A stretch of 64,000 nt of DNA from positions 1,962,501 to 2,026,500 of the forward strand of contig NZ_CP137636.1 in assembly GCF_036670015.1 (NCBI RefSeq), read 5' to 3'. Below, piece by piece: positions 26,447 to 35,515 of the stretch. The notes beneath the pieces were generated by a model that was not told the DNA's origin, did no database searches, and saw only the letters and a program-made list of their open reading frames with translations. Position 1 is the first letter of the stretch. Each line of letters begins with the position of its first letter. This DNA comes from Niallia sp. XMNu-256. GTDB lineage: Bacteria; Bacillota; Bacilli; Bacillales; Cytobacillaceae. The translations under genes were made by a program, and so were the position numbers.

Positions 26447-26929
26447 TTAACGAGCTATCTTAAATAATTGACTATAGATTTGACGAAGCTTTGATGAATT
26501 CTCATGCCATTTAATTGGTTCACCCTTAACGATTTGAACCAATACATCTAGGCATCTATGCCATCCTGCAGCGGTATGAATTGCCCAAGAATCATCGTCG
26601 AAAGTATGGGTAAAGATCATTCGGCAACCTTTATCCTCACCCTGCAATGAAATGTTTACTAGATCATCCACCTCGCGGAAACCAAACAAATAGGGCTGTT
26701 CTAACTCTGTGATGATACCAGTATATGTCGTCCCTTCCCCATCATCGAAGGCAATCTTGCCACCAAGTCTGAGATCCATCTCCCCTGTAGCAAAAGGGTA
26801 CCATTGGGAGAAGGAATTAGGATCTGTAATTACAAGGAAAACATCTTCTAGATTATGAGAAAATAATCGTTCGAACTTTAAAACATAACGACCGTTTGCC
26901 TCATGTAGTGTACCATAGTCATTCATCAT
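26447..26929 (-). CDS. SRPBCC (START/AHSA1-like) domain protein
   Basis: A 160-residue protein of the AHSA1-type lipid- or ligand-binding fold. Features are the N-terminal FERLFSHNLEDVFLVITDP and WYPFATGEMDL, followed by GGKIAFDDGEG and the C-terminal AAGWHRCLDVL helix. Many Bacillus members of this family have no assigned role. AGGAGGATG overlaps or just precedes ATG; the second Met (residue 2) may be used. Monocistronic. Confidence 0.8.
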   Translation of the reverse strand: MMNDYGTLHEANGRYVLKFERLFSHNLEDVFLVITDPNSFSQWYPFATGEMDLRLGGKIAFDDGEGTTYTGIITELEQPYLFGFREVDDLVNISLQGEDKGCRMIFTHTFDDDSWAIHTAAGWHRCLDVLVQIVKGEPIKWHENSSKLRQIYSQLFKIAR

Positions 26930-27067
26930 TTCATCCTCCTTTTCTTATCCTTGAATTCTTACTATTCGTCGCTGTTTCTAAAAACAAATTAAAGTTGTTT
27001 AGACTCAAGAAAGATCTACAATTTCATTTTGATGTTTTTATTGTACCAAACATTTAAATAAGATGAG

Positions 27068-27095
27068 TGGACCGCTGTGACGACCTGAATAATAG
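27068..27095. repeat. GTCACTGTGAC-family repeat, copy 3
   Basis: GTGGACCGCTGTGACGACCT followed by GAATAATAGAG resembles the consensus GTCACTGTGACCACCCGAATAATC. Confidence 0.5.
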
Positions 27096-27211
27096 AGATT
27101 GAGGATTCAACAGGGGCTGTCACTATTTAATAATGATGGAAGAGATGATAGTAATCGTAGTGAATATCATTAAATCAATATCGTCATGATAGTTATTGTG
27201 GTTTCGGTCGG

Positions 27212-27544
27212 ATGCTAAATACAATCGCAGTAATCACTGAATCGACAAGGCATTATAATTATGATGTCCTTCCTTTCATTCCTTCATATCTTCTTTGGGA
27301 TTTTTCACTATTACCAGTGATTACGATGTTTCTAATTCAGATGAAGCCACATTCCATTCCGTACATAAAAGCCTTAATTTTTGCAGGGGGAAGTGCATTT
27401 GTGGGTGAACCAACCTTTAAATGGTTAAAGACATATGACCCAGAGAACTGGAAATATATCTATTCATTTCCAATTTTATATATCATTTATTTTATTGCAC
27501 ATTCTATTAGTAATAAAAATGGATTTGATAAACTTAAAAAGTAA
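27212..27544 (+). pseudogene. CBO0543-like membrane protein, probably N-terminally truncated
   Basis: A 110-residue frame with several hydrophobic segments; YNYDVLPFIPSYLLWDFSLL and the C-terminal IYFIAHSI pattern resemble the end of CBO0543-family membrane proteins, which are usually ~150-170 residues. No ribosome site precedes ATG 27212, and a stop lies in frame at 27161, so the first part seems lost. Function unknown. Confidence 0.5.
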
Positions 27545-27682
27545 GTTTATACAAACATCATACAAATAATTCGATAGCGGTAGCCCTTTTAAGTAAAATA
27601 GGGTATTCTGAATGAATTAGTCGAAAATATGAAAGAACTAACCATAGAAGGTGAATGGGTATAATAGTAACGGAGTGATGAT

Positions 27683-27814
27683 ATGACAAAAGCTAAAGCG
27701 AAAAGCGGAATAGGTAGAGGGACCGGAAAGAAAGGCTGGAATCGTTGGCAGGCGAGTGCCAACCGATCCAAAAGTGCTAAACCATATAAAAGCAAAGGTA
27801 CAAAAAAAGTGTAA
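27683..27814 (+). CDS. Small basic protein, unrecognised
   Basis: A 43-residue frame rich in Lys, Gly, Ser and Ala (starts MTKAKAKSGIGRGTGKKGWN). CGGAGTGATGAT lies before ATG. The strong ribosome site and biased composition support a real small gene. Size and charge resemble small spore-associated or nucleic-acid-binding Bacillus proteins, but no family is recognised. ACATGGG/CCCATGT can form a hairpin right after the stop. Confidence 0.55.
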   Translation: MTKAKAKSGIGRGTGKKGWNRWQASANRSKSAKPYKSKGTKKV

Positions 27815-27931
27815 CATGGGGAGGTATCCCATGTTTCAAAACTTCCTTTTGAAACAGAGATGCCTCTCTTGGATTCTGCTGGAATTAAAAGAAAAAAATA
27901 CATCTACATCTTTTGAATCAAGAGTCTCCCT

Positions 27932-28783
27932 TTATTCCTTCAATTTATAATTTAAAATCATTCGCAACATCCATTTTTCAATCAACCTCCAAGGCAGTAC
28001 ATTTTTTAAAAGTAGATTACGCTTCACTCCAACTCCAATCGGGTATCGAAAATGGGGTTTTTTCGTTTGGGAGGCAATCTTAGCAATTAATTTTGCGACA
28101 TCAGTCGGATCCCCATATTTACTTTTGCTCGAATTCATTATGGATAAAAGGGAAGTCATATATGTTTGATACGCGGTATCTTTCTTTCGTTCGATTGCAT
28201 CCACGGCACTCCAAATATTCGTCTGATAAGAGCCGGGTTCAATTAAAATCACATCAATGCCAAAGGGTTGAACCTCAAGAGACAGACTTTCGCTAAAGCC
28301 TTCAAGTGCATGTTTGGAGGCTACATAAGGGGAGAGACCTGGGAACCCCATTTTGCCACTAATGCTGCTCATATTAATAATTCTTCCACTTCTTTGTGTG
28401 CGCATCAGCGGAAGAATGGCTTGTGTAACAGCAATCACGCCAAAAAAATTCGTCTCAAATTGGGCTCTATAGTCATCCACTGAAATATCTTCATGAAATC
28501 CACCAATCGCGAGGCCTGCATTATTGACCAATACATCAATCGATGAAAATTGAAGACAATACTCTTTAAAAACGTGAATCGATTCCTTGGACGTTACATC
28601 AAGCTCGTGCAATGTAATGAAATCCCGTACCTTTTCTTGGCTGCTCTTTTCAATTAAAAGTTCAGATTTATGTAAATCTCTCATAGTAGCAATCACATCA
28701 AATCCACTTTTCGCTAATTCAATGACGGTTAATAATCCGAAACCACTGGAAGCCCCGGTAACTATTGCGACTTTTTTCTTCAT
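27932..28783 (-). CDS. Short-chain dehydrogenase/reductase
   Basis: A 283-residue classical SDR. The NAD(P)-binding motif TGASSGFG is at the N terminus, NNAG in LVNNAGLA, and the catalytic pattern has Ser (MSSISG) and Tyr-x-x-x-Lys (YVASKHAL). The start at 28783 (MKKKVAIVTG) is chosen because GAGGAG lies 7 bases upstream; the frame extends further upstream without support. Substrate unknown. It lies convergent to the small basic gene. Confidence 0.9.
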   Translation of the reverse strand: MKKKVAIVTGASSGFGLLTVIELAKSGFDVIATMRDLHKSELLIEKSSQEKVRDFITLHELDVTSKESIHVFKEYCLQFSSIDVLVNNAGLAIGGFHEDISVDDYRAQFETNFFGVIAVTQAILPLMRTQRSGRIINMSSISGKMGFPGLSPYVASKHALEGFSESLSLEVQPFGIDVILIEPGSYQTNIWSAVDAIERKKDTAYQTYMTSLLSIMNSSKSKYGDPTDVAKLIAKIASQTKKPHFRYPIGVGVKRNLLLKNVLPWRLIEKWMLRMILNYKLKE

Positions 28784-28814
28784 TATAATCTCCTCAAACC
28801 ATCTATTTATAGGG

Positions 28815-29009
28815 TAATCAGGCTTAACGGGCGGTGAAACTACCACCCAAGAATCTGAAGATAGGTGGGGATCAACTGCCCATAAAAAAGGTCCGAAAGT
28901 TCAATACAGCCTAAATAGGCTTACGGAAACGTTACGTGACCAGCAAACTGCAGGCAGGGAGCTTTCCAACAGTGGAAGTGTTAGAAAACGCATCTGATGG
29001 AAGTTTCCC
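28815..29009. repeat. Palindrome-ended dispersed repeat, copy B
   Basis: Aligns with the reverse complement of 1090-1242: shared blocks are ATCAGGCTTAACGGGC, GAAGATAGGTGGGGATCAAC, TGCCC and the terminal CTGATGGAAGTTTCC. Compared with copy A it carries an extra ~60 bases (CTAAATAGGCTTACGGAAAC onward) that also appears in copy C as ACGCCTACAGAAACTGC. Confidence 0.7.
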
Positions 29010-29144
29010 TCTATATTAACAGCAATTAAAACAAATATCTTTTAGATTGTTCACACCATTTTCATCATGTGCAAAATACACACTTTAAGCAAAAGATACG
29101 GCTGCCCGTTAAATTCTTCTAGATTTAAATCGATCACACCCAAC

Positions 29145-29192
29145 AAAGTCACCGGGACGCCTTTAAAAGTTGTGACGTCCCGAAAAAAATGC
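29145..29192. repeat. GTCACTGTGAC-family repeat, copy 4
   Basis: AAGTCACCGGGACGCC ... GTTGTGACGTCCCGAAAAAA: two imperfect arms of the family separated by ten bases. Confidence 0.55.
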
Positions 29193-29368
29193 CCACTCTA
29201 ACATGTTTAAAATGTATATTACAATGTTAAGTTTAGTGACAGGGTGCTGACATAGAGTTAAAGGTTGGTTACAAATCGGTTAAATCCCTTTTAATACTAG
29301 TAGATAAAGGGTATATATAAACATAAAAACTACATTATAACCTGGTCAATATGAAATGGGGGATAATT

Positions 29369-30424
29369 ATGAAAGTTAGAGATGCGTATTATGATAATGC
29401 AAGATTTTTGTTAATTTTTCTAGTAGTATTGGGGCATTTTATTCAGTCTTATATTCACGATAATAAGTTTATTTTTAGTCTGTATACTACGATTTATTTA
29501 TTTCATATGCCGGCCTTTATTTTGATCTCTGGCTATTTTGCAAAAGGGTTTAACCGGAAAGGGTATTTGGGAAAATTGGTAAAAAAATTGATTGGTCCAT
29601 ATCTTATTTTTCAGGGGATTTATTCGTTTTATTATTATTTCCTCCAAGATAAACCTCTTTCAAATTTAGATCCGTTAAACCCACAATGGTCACTTTGGTT
29701 TTTATTGAGTTTATTTTTCTGGAATCTATTACTATTCGTGTTTACAAAATGGAATATGAAATTTAGTATTCTTTTTGCTTTTTTCCTCGGAGTTTTAGTA
29801 GGTTACTTTGATATCATTAACTCTTATCTAAGTTTGTCTAGGACCATTGTATTTTTTCCTTTGTTTCTCTTGGGCTTTTATTTTAAAAAAGAGCATTTCA
29901 CGAAGCTTCGAAATCATAAGATTCAATTCATGTCCATGTTATTTTTCATTGGCTTCTTCATCGTAATTTATATTGGTCCAGAATTTGAATATAAATGGCT
30001 GTTCGGTTCAAAACCATTCCAAGTTCTAGGTCAAGAAGGATTAAAGGCAGGACTGATCCGTTTGACGATTTATGGATTAACACTATTAGCGATTGTAAGC
30101 TTCCTAGCTCTTGTACCAAAAAAGAATTTGTTTTTCACAAAATGGGGGACAAGAACGATTTATATTTATCTCCTCCATGGATTTTTCATTCAATATTTTA
30201 GGAATAGTGAATGGGTAAACTTAATCAATAAACCTTGGCAAATCTCTTTGCTCATCCTTGCTACTTTTATATTAACTGCCTTCTTAGCAAGTAATTTCAC
30301 AAAAAAGGTTACACAACCTCTCATTGAATTTCGAATCCCACAACGGTTTTTAGACGCTTATAATTCAGTAAAACATACAATAGGAAAAAAGAAAATGGAA
30401 GAGGGGAAAATTCCACATATATAG
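29369..30424 (+). CDS. Membrane acyltransferase (Acyltransferase_3 family)
   Basis: A 351-residue protein with about ten membrane helices. The N-terminal VRDAYYDNARFLLIFLVVLGH and the later TIYLFHMPAFILISGYFAKG pattern are typical of acyltransferase-3/OafA/YkrP proteins, which O-acetylate surface polysaccharides. ATG 29369 is preferred, because GGGGGA lies 7 bases upstream; the frame also has ATG 29351. Monocistronic between a repeat-rich gap and the convergent purF gene. Confidence 0.85.
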   Translation: MKVRDAYYDNARFLLIFLVVLGHFIQSYIHDNKFIFSLYTTIYLFHMPAFILISGYFAKGFNRKGYLGKLVKKLIGPYLIFQGIYSFYYYFLQDKPLSNLDPLNPQWSLWFLLSLFFWNLLLFVFTKWNMKFSILFAFFLGVLVGYFDIINSYLSLSRTIVFFPLFLLGFYFKKEHFTKLRNHKIQFMSMLFFIGFFIVIYIGPEFEYKWLFGSKPFQVLGQEGLKAGLIRLTIYGLTLLAIVSFLALVPKKNLFFTKWGTRTIYIYLLHGFFIQYFRNSEWVNLINKPWQISLLILATFILTAFLASNFTKKVTQPLIEFRIPQRFLDAYNSVKHTIGKKKMEEGKIPHI

Positions 30425-30471
30425 CAGAAGGTAAACTAAGGAGGACTCTAAAGCGTCCTCCTGTTTATTCT

Positions 30472-31899
30472 TTATAACTTTTTTGGTTCTTCTATAGATT
30501 TCAGATAGTCTGCTTCATAGTCATACAATGGGGTTGGGTATTCTCCTGTGAAATATGACATGCATAAACCTTTGTAGGGGGCATCGAAGTTCAATCCAAT
30601 TGAATCTACCGTTCCAGTAACGCTTAGGAAAGCTAGGCTATCCGCACCAATTATTTTTTTAATTTCTTCAATGGAGTGATCCGCTGCAATCAAATCTTTC
30701 CGGTTTTGAAGGTCAATTCCATAAAAGTCTGGATAACGAAAAGGCGGGGAAGCAATTCTCACATGCACCTCAGTTGCTCCAGCATCGCGTAGCAACTGGA
30801 CGATGTGTTTACTCGTTGTTCCTCGAACGATCGAATCATCGACCATGACAACTCTTTTCCCTTTGACAACCCCACTAACAGCTGATAGTTTCATGCGTAC
30901 TCCTAACTCACGTAATTCTTGGGTGGGAAGAATGAATGTTCTAGCGATGTACTGATTCTTAATTAACCCCATTTCATTTGGAATCCCACTTTGTTCGGCA
31001 TAACCGCTTGCGGCTGATAAAGAAGAGTTAGGCACACCCACAACGATATCTGCTTCTGCTGGCGCTTCTACAGCTAACGTACGTCCCATATTTTTACGTG
31101 CTGTATGTACGTTGACACCGGCGATGTTGGAATCTGGTCGTGCAAAGTAGATAAACTCCATTGAACAGATCGACATCGTTGTTTCTTCCGTGTATTTTTC
31201 GATTTGGTATCCATCATCGTTTACGATCACCATTTCTCCAGGCTCAACGGAACGAATAAACTTGGCACCGACAACATCCAATGCACATGTTTCACTTGCA
31301 AGCACATAAGCACCGTTGGACATCTGTCCGATGATCAGCGGTCTAAACCCATTAGGATCTAGTGCACCAATCATTTCGTTTGGTGTTAGAATCAAAAAAG
31401 TAAAAGCTCCTTTGATTTTATTCAAGCTTTCCTTCATTCGCTCTTTTAAGGTGTCTTTTTTACTGCGCCGGATTAAATGCATCAAAATCTCAGTGTCTGA
31501 ATTCGAAGAAAAAATGGCTCCATGATCTTCTAATTCTATTCGTAATGTAGTCCCATTAATAAGATGACCATTATTGGCTAACGCAAATTCTTCATCATGA
31601 AATTGAAATAAGAACGGTTGAATATTTTCCATTCCATTCTTATCAGCCGCACCATACCGTACATGACCAATTGCCGTTTCACCTTTTAAACGATTGAATT
31701 GACGTTCGTCTTTAAATACATCGGTTAGAAGTCCTACCCCACGATGCCCATTTAACTTTCCTTTATCACTCGCAACGATTCCTGCGCCTTCTTGTCCTCT
31801 GTGTTGTAAACTATGTAATCCAAAGTAGCATAAGCGTGCCGCGTCTGGAATTCCCCAGACACCAAATACCCCACACTCTTCGTTTAAGCTTTTGATCAA
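30472..31899 (-). CDS. purF: Amidophosphoribosyltransferase paralogue lacking two Fe-S ligands
   Basis: A 475-residue PurF-type enzyme (glutamine + PRPP to 5-phosphoribosylamine). The start is TTG 31899 with GAAGGGGG 8 bases upstream; this leaves an eight-residue propeptide before catalytic Cys9 (NEECGVFG). The PRPP motif [14 protein letters not shown] is intact. In the Bacillus-type enzyme four cysteines bind a 4Fe-4S cluster; here the second is Asp (YPDFYGID) and the third is Lys (KGLC), so the cluster is probably absent. The C terminus ([18 protein letters not shown]) resembles lactic-acid-bacterial PurF. It stands alone, with no other pur gene. Confidence 0.9.
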   Translation of the reverse strand: MIKSLNEECGVFGVWGIPDAARLCYFGLHSLQHRGQEGAGIVASDKGKLNGHRGVGLLTDVFKDERQFNRLKGETAIGHVRYGAADKNGMENIQPFLFQFHDEEFALANNGHLINGTTLRIELEDHGAIFSSNSDTEILMHLIRRSKKDTLKERMKESLNKIKGAFTFLILTPNEMIGALDPNGFRPLIIGQMSNGAYVLASETCALDVVGAKFIRSVEPGEMVIVNDDGYQIEKYTEETTMSICSMEFIYFARPDSNIAGVNVHTARKNMGRTLAVEAPAEADIVVGVPNSSLSAASGYAEQSGIPNEMGLIKNQYIARTFILPTQELRELGVRMKLSAVSGVVKGKRVVMVDDSIVRGTTSKHIVQLLRDAGATEVHVRIASPPFRYPDFYGIDLQNRKDLIAADHSIEEIKKIIGADSLAFLSVTGTVDSIGLNFDAPYKGLCMSYFTGEYPTPLYDYEADYLKSIEEPKKL

Positions 31900-32396
31900 G
31901 GTGTAGCCCCCTTCGAAATAATATACTAATAAAATATATTTCTGTATGACGGTGCAAAGTAACAATAAAACGTTTATACTAGTTATTGGGAATAGGACCT
32001 TCTTTTTCAACCGAATAACGATATGGTCAGGCTCACAGTAAGACTGAAGGGTCGCTAATATTGATTATGGAAAAATAGTTAATTCCAAATATTCTTTTCA
32101 CATGAATCATTTGTCCAAACATATGCACAAATTTATTATATGTATGGAGATAAACCGTATACGTGAAATTAAAGTCATTCTCATCGTATTTTACCCGGTT
32201 TTAAAAATGCATAACAGAAATTTCAAAAAAACCCGCTCATGTGATGATATATAAGTCTTATTTAGCTATGTGTATCATGAACCATACATAGAAGGCGGAA
32301 GAAAAAGAAACAATAAATTTGAATCCACCTATCATTACTATCCTGATTTCGAGTAACAGCCTAAGTTACTGTCAATGAAGAGAGGAGGGGAAATTC
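31900..32396. other. Divergent upstream region, purF and the small protein gene
   Basis: About 500 bases with no gene. The purF frame extends to 32010 without a ribosome site. A CCGAATAAC sequence near 32010 recalls half of a PurR box, but no paired second half was found. No purine riboswitch core was recognised. Confidence 0.4.
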
Positions 32397-32681
32397 GTGT
32401 CCAATGAAGAATATGAATCCCTGTTAAAGAAAGCGATTGAAGCAGCACCAGATTGGCTGAAGAAGGACGTTGAAAGCATTGTAGGTAAGGAAGAATATGC
32501 TGGCGTTAGTTATCTGATTTCAGAATTACATCATACCTATACATTTAGTCTTAGACATATCCTTTCAGCTAAGCATCTATCTAGTGAATGGTCAGAAGTA
32601 TCGAGAGAACGATTACGCTTTATCGATAATAACATTGATATTATTGTTGCTCTTTATAATAATATAAAGAATCGTCAATAA
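32397..32681 (+). CDS. Conserved-looking hypothetical protein
   Basis: A 94-residue, mostly helical, acidic protein (MSNEEYESLLKKAIEAAPDW start). GTG 32397 is preceded by a strong AGGAGGGG. No domain recognised. Divergent from the purF gene. It is probably cytoplasmic. Confidence 0.6.
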   Translation: MSNEEYESLLKKAIEAAPDWLKKDVESIVGKEEYAGVSYLISELHHTYTFSLRHILSAKHLSSEWSEVSRERLRFIDNNIDIIVALYNNIKNRQ

Positions 32682-32789
32682 CTAAAGGTCCTAGTGACGC
32701 TCTGATTACTAAAAACGTTCCTAAATTATTAGTGTCAGGCCCCAGTCTGCTATTTAAATGCAGGCAGGGGCCTGGCCCTAATATTCCTG

Positions 32790-33638
32790 TTACTTCACGT
32801 ATTCTTTTTCGCTATTGTCTTTTTTAGGAGCAACCTTTGTTTTTTCAAAGGTAATGAGAGCATTCCAACTGCCAGATGATTGACCATCTGCATAGTAGGT
32901 AGGTTCGGAATCTTTGTCTAGAATTCCTAATAGCATGGCTAAGTGGCGACCTCCAGATTCAACTTTTGCCATACTTGCATATTGAGGCAGCATGTTGTAA
33001 GCCATTTCATATTCTTTATTCATAATATGCTCCACGAACTCTTTATCAAGGGCGTGCTCAGATAAAGTTGGTTTGTTATGTCTGCCACGAACTAAGTTGT
33101 GAGAAAGGGCTCCACTGCTTATAAAGACAATTTTTTTATCACTCTTATGCAAAACTTTAGCGATCGTTTGACCCCATTTGTATGTTTCTTCAAGATTGGC
33201 AGCTAAAGTAACAGACAGATTGACTACTGGAATGTCTTCATTTGGTACGAGATAGCGTAAAGGAACAATCGTACCATAATCCCATACAAAATGTTCATCT
33301 TGGACTTCTATGACTGAAAGACCCGCTTCTTTACCAGCTTGAACGAGTTGAAGACCTAATTTTTCATCCCCTGGATAATGATAGGGTACATCTTTTATTA
33401 ATTCTGGTGCTTCGGTAGCTGTAAGTAAACCTTTATGAACAGGATAGCAGTCTACATAATGAGCAAAGGTTGAAGGCCAGTGGCAGGAAACGAGGACAAT
33501 GGCATCTGGCTTGACTGTTGCAAGATCCTGTGCGATTTCCTTCATTCCATCTACCATTGCTTGTTGAAAATCAGGTACTTGATCCTCGTGGCATATGCTT
33601 GGAACACGTGGGGCTAGAATACTAAATTCAATCGTCAT
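32790..33638 (-). CDS. Class III (LigB-type) extradiol ring-cleavage dioxygenase
   Basis: A 282-residue protein of the LigB/3,4-dihydroxyphenylacetate 2,3-dioxygenase fold. Likely Fe(II) ligands are His in VPSICHEDQVP, His in SCHWPSTF and Glu in AKVESGGRHL. Conserved SSGALSHNL and DYGTIVPLRYL segments agree with the family. GGAGGGATA precedes ATG. It stands alone, so its natural catechol (possibly homoprotocatechuate) is uncertain. It is unrelated in fold to the catechol dioxygenase at 9335. Confidence 0.85.
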   Translation of the reverse strand: MTIEFSILAPRVPSICHEDQVPDFQQAMVDGMKEIAQDLATVKPDAIVLVSCHWPSTFAHYVDCYPVHKGLLTATEAPELIKDVPYHYPGDEKLGLQLVQAGKEAGLSVIEVQDEHFVWDYGTIVPLRYLVPNEDIPVVNLSVTLAANLEETYKWGQTIAKVLHKSDKKIVFISSGALSHNLVRGRHNKPTLSEHALDKEFVEHIMNKEYEMAYNMLPQYASMAKVESGGRHLAMLLGILDKDSEPTYYADGQSSGSWNALITFEKTKVAPKKDNSEKEYVK

Positions 33639-33774
33639 AAATATCCCTCCATTAAAATAAAAAAACTTATTAATATAAATATTCTGCTAATATTAATGAT
33701 AGCGTTGCCGTTTTCCGTTAACAAGACTCTTATTCTTCTATGGTGTTACATTCTTACCAAATATGACTCAATAG

Positions 33775-33822
33775 AAAAGGGTAGCGGCTCTTTCAGAAAC
33801 TGAAAGGGCCGTTACCTTTTTT
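33775..33822. terminator. Orphan bidirectional terminator-like hairpin between divergent genes
   Basis: GGTAGCGGCTCTTTCAG and CTGAAAGGGCCGTTACC form a 17-base-pair stem with two G-T pairs and a three-base loop; T runs lie on both sides (CTTTTTT and, on the minus strand, CCCTTTT). It lies upstream of both flanking genes, so it does not end either. It may be a relic or a leader attenuator for the DJ-1 gene. Confidence 0.7.
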
Positions 33823-33978
33823 GGCCACTTTGACGCTGCGAAAAAACTTTGCGGTAAAAGGAGAGCGAGTTTCATCCTATTATTTTTCACATATAAGCTT
33901 CAGTTTTAGCTCATGTTTTACTCCTTTTCTTTGGGGGTACAGTAATTATGAAAATAGTTTTAAATTGGAGGTTTTAAT

Positions 33979-34488
33979 TTGGCAAAGGTTGCATTTCTTC
34001 TAGCGAGCGGATTTGAAGATTCTGAGATGAAAAATCCCTATGATGCAGTAAAAGAAGCGGGACATGAGGCAATTATTGTAGGCTTAGAAAAAGGTGCAAA
34101 ATGCGAGGGGAAAAAAGGAACGGTTTCCTACACGGCTGATGTTGGGGTATCTGAAGTAAAGGCGGAGGACTTTGATGCAGTTGTTATCCCTGGTGGAGGT
34201 TCTCCGGAAGCATTGCGTGTGAATGAAGATATTATTCGTTTTGTGAAGGAGATCAATCAAGAAGACAAATTAATCGCTGCCATTTGTCATGGACCACAGG
34301 TCTTGATCAGTGCTGATGTTCTAAAAGGAAAGGAAGCAACATGCTACATCGGAATACGCGATGATGTCAAACTAGCAGGGGCGGACTACCACGATAAAGA
34401 AGTGGTTGTTAGCGAAAACCTAGTGACATCTCGTACACCTGATGATGAACCTGCGTTTATTCGTGAAACTCTAGCAAAATTATCCTAA
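33979..34488 (+). CDS. DJ-1/PfpI-family protein
   Basis: A 169-residue protein of the DJ-1/PfpI superfamily. The nucleophile elbow is AAICHGPQVL with Cys103, and Glu13 in GFEDSE is the usual partner. The C-terminal LVTSRTPDDEPAF is typical of Bacillus general-stress members YraA/YfkM, now linked to glyoxalase/deglycase-type protection. The start is TTG 33979, with GGAGG 8 bases upstream. Confidence 0.9.
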   Translation: MAKVAFLLASGFEDSEMKNPYDAVKEAGHEAIIVGLEKGAKCEGKKGTVSYTADVGVSEVKAEDFDAVVIPGGGSPEALRVNEDIIRFVKEINQEDKLIAAICHGPQVLISADVLKGKEATCYIGIRDDVKLAGADYHDKEVVVSENLVTSRTPDDEPAFIRETLAKLS

Positions 34489-34492
34489 ACCT

Positions 34493-34732
34493 AATTTAAC
34501 TTCATTCAGCAAATTTATTTTGTACCGATAGCTTGCGACAGGTACAGAAATCCCCCGACTTCTATAAGTGAGGAATGGATGGAAAATGTTTTTTTATTCA
34601 GTAGGGGTTCAAACCTCGCTGAATGAAGTTAAGCCTCCGGCGGATGCCTCGGATTTTTTAAAGGTATTTTTCCGAGCGAGCTCGAAAAAAATCCGGGCGC
34701 AAATTCGGCGGGCGAATTTGATTCATGAAGAT
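34493..34732. repeat. Structured ~240-bp repeat family, copy 1 (possible ncRNA element)
   Basis: The left end TAACTTCATTCAGC (34497-34510) is the exact reverse complement of GCTGAATGAAGTTA (34618-34631), enclosing ~107 bases with the CGACTTCTATAAGTG hairpin. Next comes a stem CGGATTTTTT/AAAAAAATCCG around GAGCGAGCTC, then AATTCG/CGAATT. The copy at 62925-63123 keeps these stems despite sequence changes; partial copies are at 39022, 40060 and 52546. This pattern suggests a conserved RNA fold, possibly a non-autonomous IS200/IS605-type element or a HEARO/OMEGA-like RNA. Confidence 0.6.
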
Positions 34733-34768
34733 AAAAAATCGGTTCTATTAACGATAGAACCGATTTTT
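34733..34768. terminator. Terminator after the structured repeat
   Basis: AAAAAATCGGTTCTA pairs with TAGAACCGATTTTT across a 7-base loop and is symmetric, so it works in both directions. It separates the DJ-1 gene and repeat from the convergent DUF421 gene. Confidence 0.75.
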
Positions 34769-34822
34769 CTATGTTTTCATTTGCTTGCAGCAAAACATAC
34801 ACGCTGCGAGAGGGTGAAGCAT

Positions 34823-35515
34823 TTAAGTGTTCTTTTCAAATTGATCAATATATAAATTTCCTTTTGTGCCCACGACAGCATACGAGATATCCAATACGGT
34901 AAGGTTCTGTTTTTTTAACTCATTGTTTAGCCAAGCTTCATTATAGATGTTTTGTTTAGATATGTTTTCGTATAGAATCTGTCCGTTATAGATTAGTTCA
35001 ACCGGTACGGTTTCTGATGATTGAGTTCCTGAAGTTAAATCTTTCTTGGTGGTATTTCGGTATTGTGGTTTTTTTAAGACAGAGAGGGAGCCGTTTATCT
35101 CTAAAATTGCAAGTTCTACCTCATCAATACTGAAAATATCTTTACTCCGCAATGTTTGTTTAAGTGAATCCATTGTATACCCCAGTTGTTTCATTCTGTC
35201 TTCAAGGATCTCTCCATTTTTGATTAAAGTAGTAGGTTCTCCAGTGATCCACTTGCGAAAGCGTGAATTTTTAATGGCAATAAAATTTAACATGTACACG
35301 ACGGTACTCATAATAGCCATAGCGATGACAAAATAGAGGAATTTAATTTTGATATTGAATGCTAGATTTCCTGCAATGGTTCCCATCGTAATGGAGGCAA
35401 TATAAAGATGGTATGTTCTTTGGCTAATCGTCTGTTTACCGAGAAACTGGACAAAGATCCATAATAAAATAAAAGCAGTAAGGGTTCTAATTATAATTTC
35501 AATCGATCCTGGCAT
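34823..35515 (-). CDS. DUF421 (YetF-type) membrane protein
   Basis: A 230-residue protein with three N-terminal helices and a cytoplasmic DUF421 domain, as in Bacillus YetF/YrbG/YdfR. Landmarks are FLGKQTISQRT, WITGEPTTLIKNGEI and LRSKDIFSIDEVELAILE. The start ATG 35515 (MPGSIEIII) is chosen because GGGAG lies ~8 bases upstream; TTG 35533 would be too early. Some members are linked to spore properties, but the biochemical function is unknown. Confidence 0.85.
   Translation of the reverse strand: MPGSIEIIIRTLTAFILLWIFVQFLGKQTISQRTYHLYIASITMGTIAGNLAFNIKIKFLYFVIAMAIMSTVVYMLNFIAIKNSRFRKWITGEPTTLIKNGEILEDRMKQLGYTMDSLKQTLRSKDIFSIDEVELAILEINGSLSVLKKPQYRNTTKKDLTSGTQSSETVPVELIYNGQILYENISKQNIYNEAWLNNELKKQNLTVLDISYAVVGTKGNLYIDQFEKNT

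Noticed and set aside
32000-32030. CCGAATAAC upstream of purF as a PurR box
   Set aside because: Only one half-site with imperfect match; PurR needs a paired, spaced inverted box, which I could not find.
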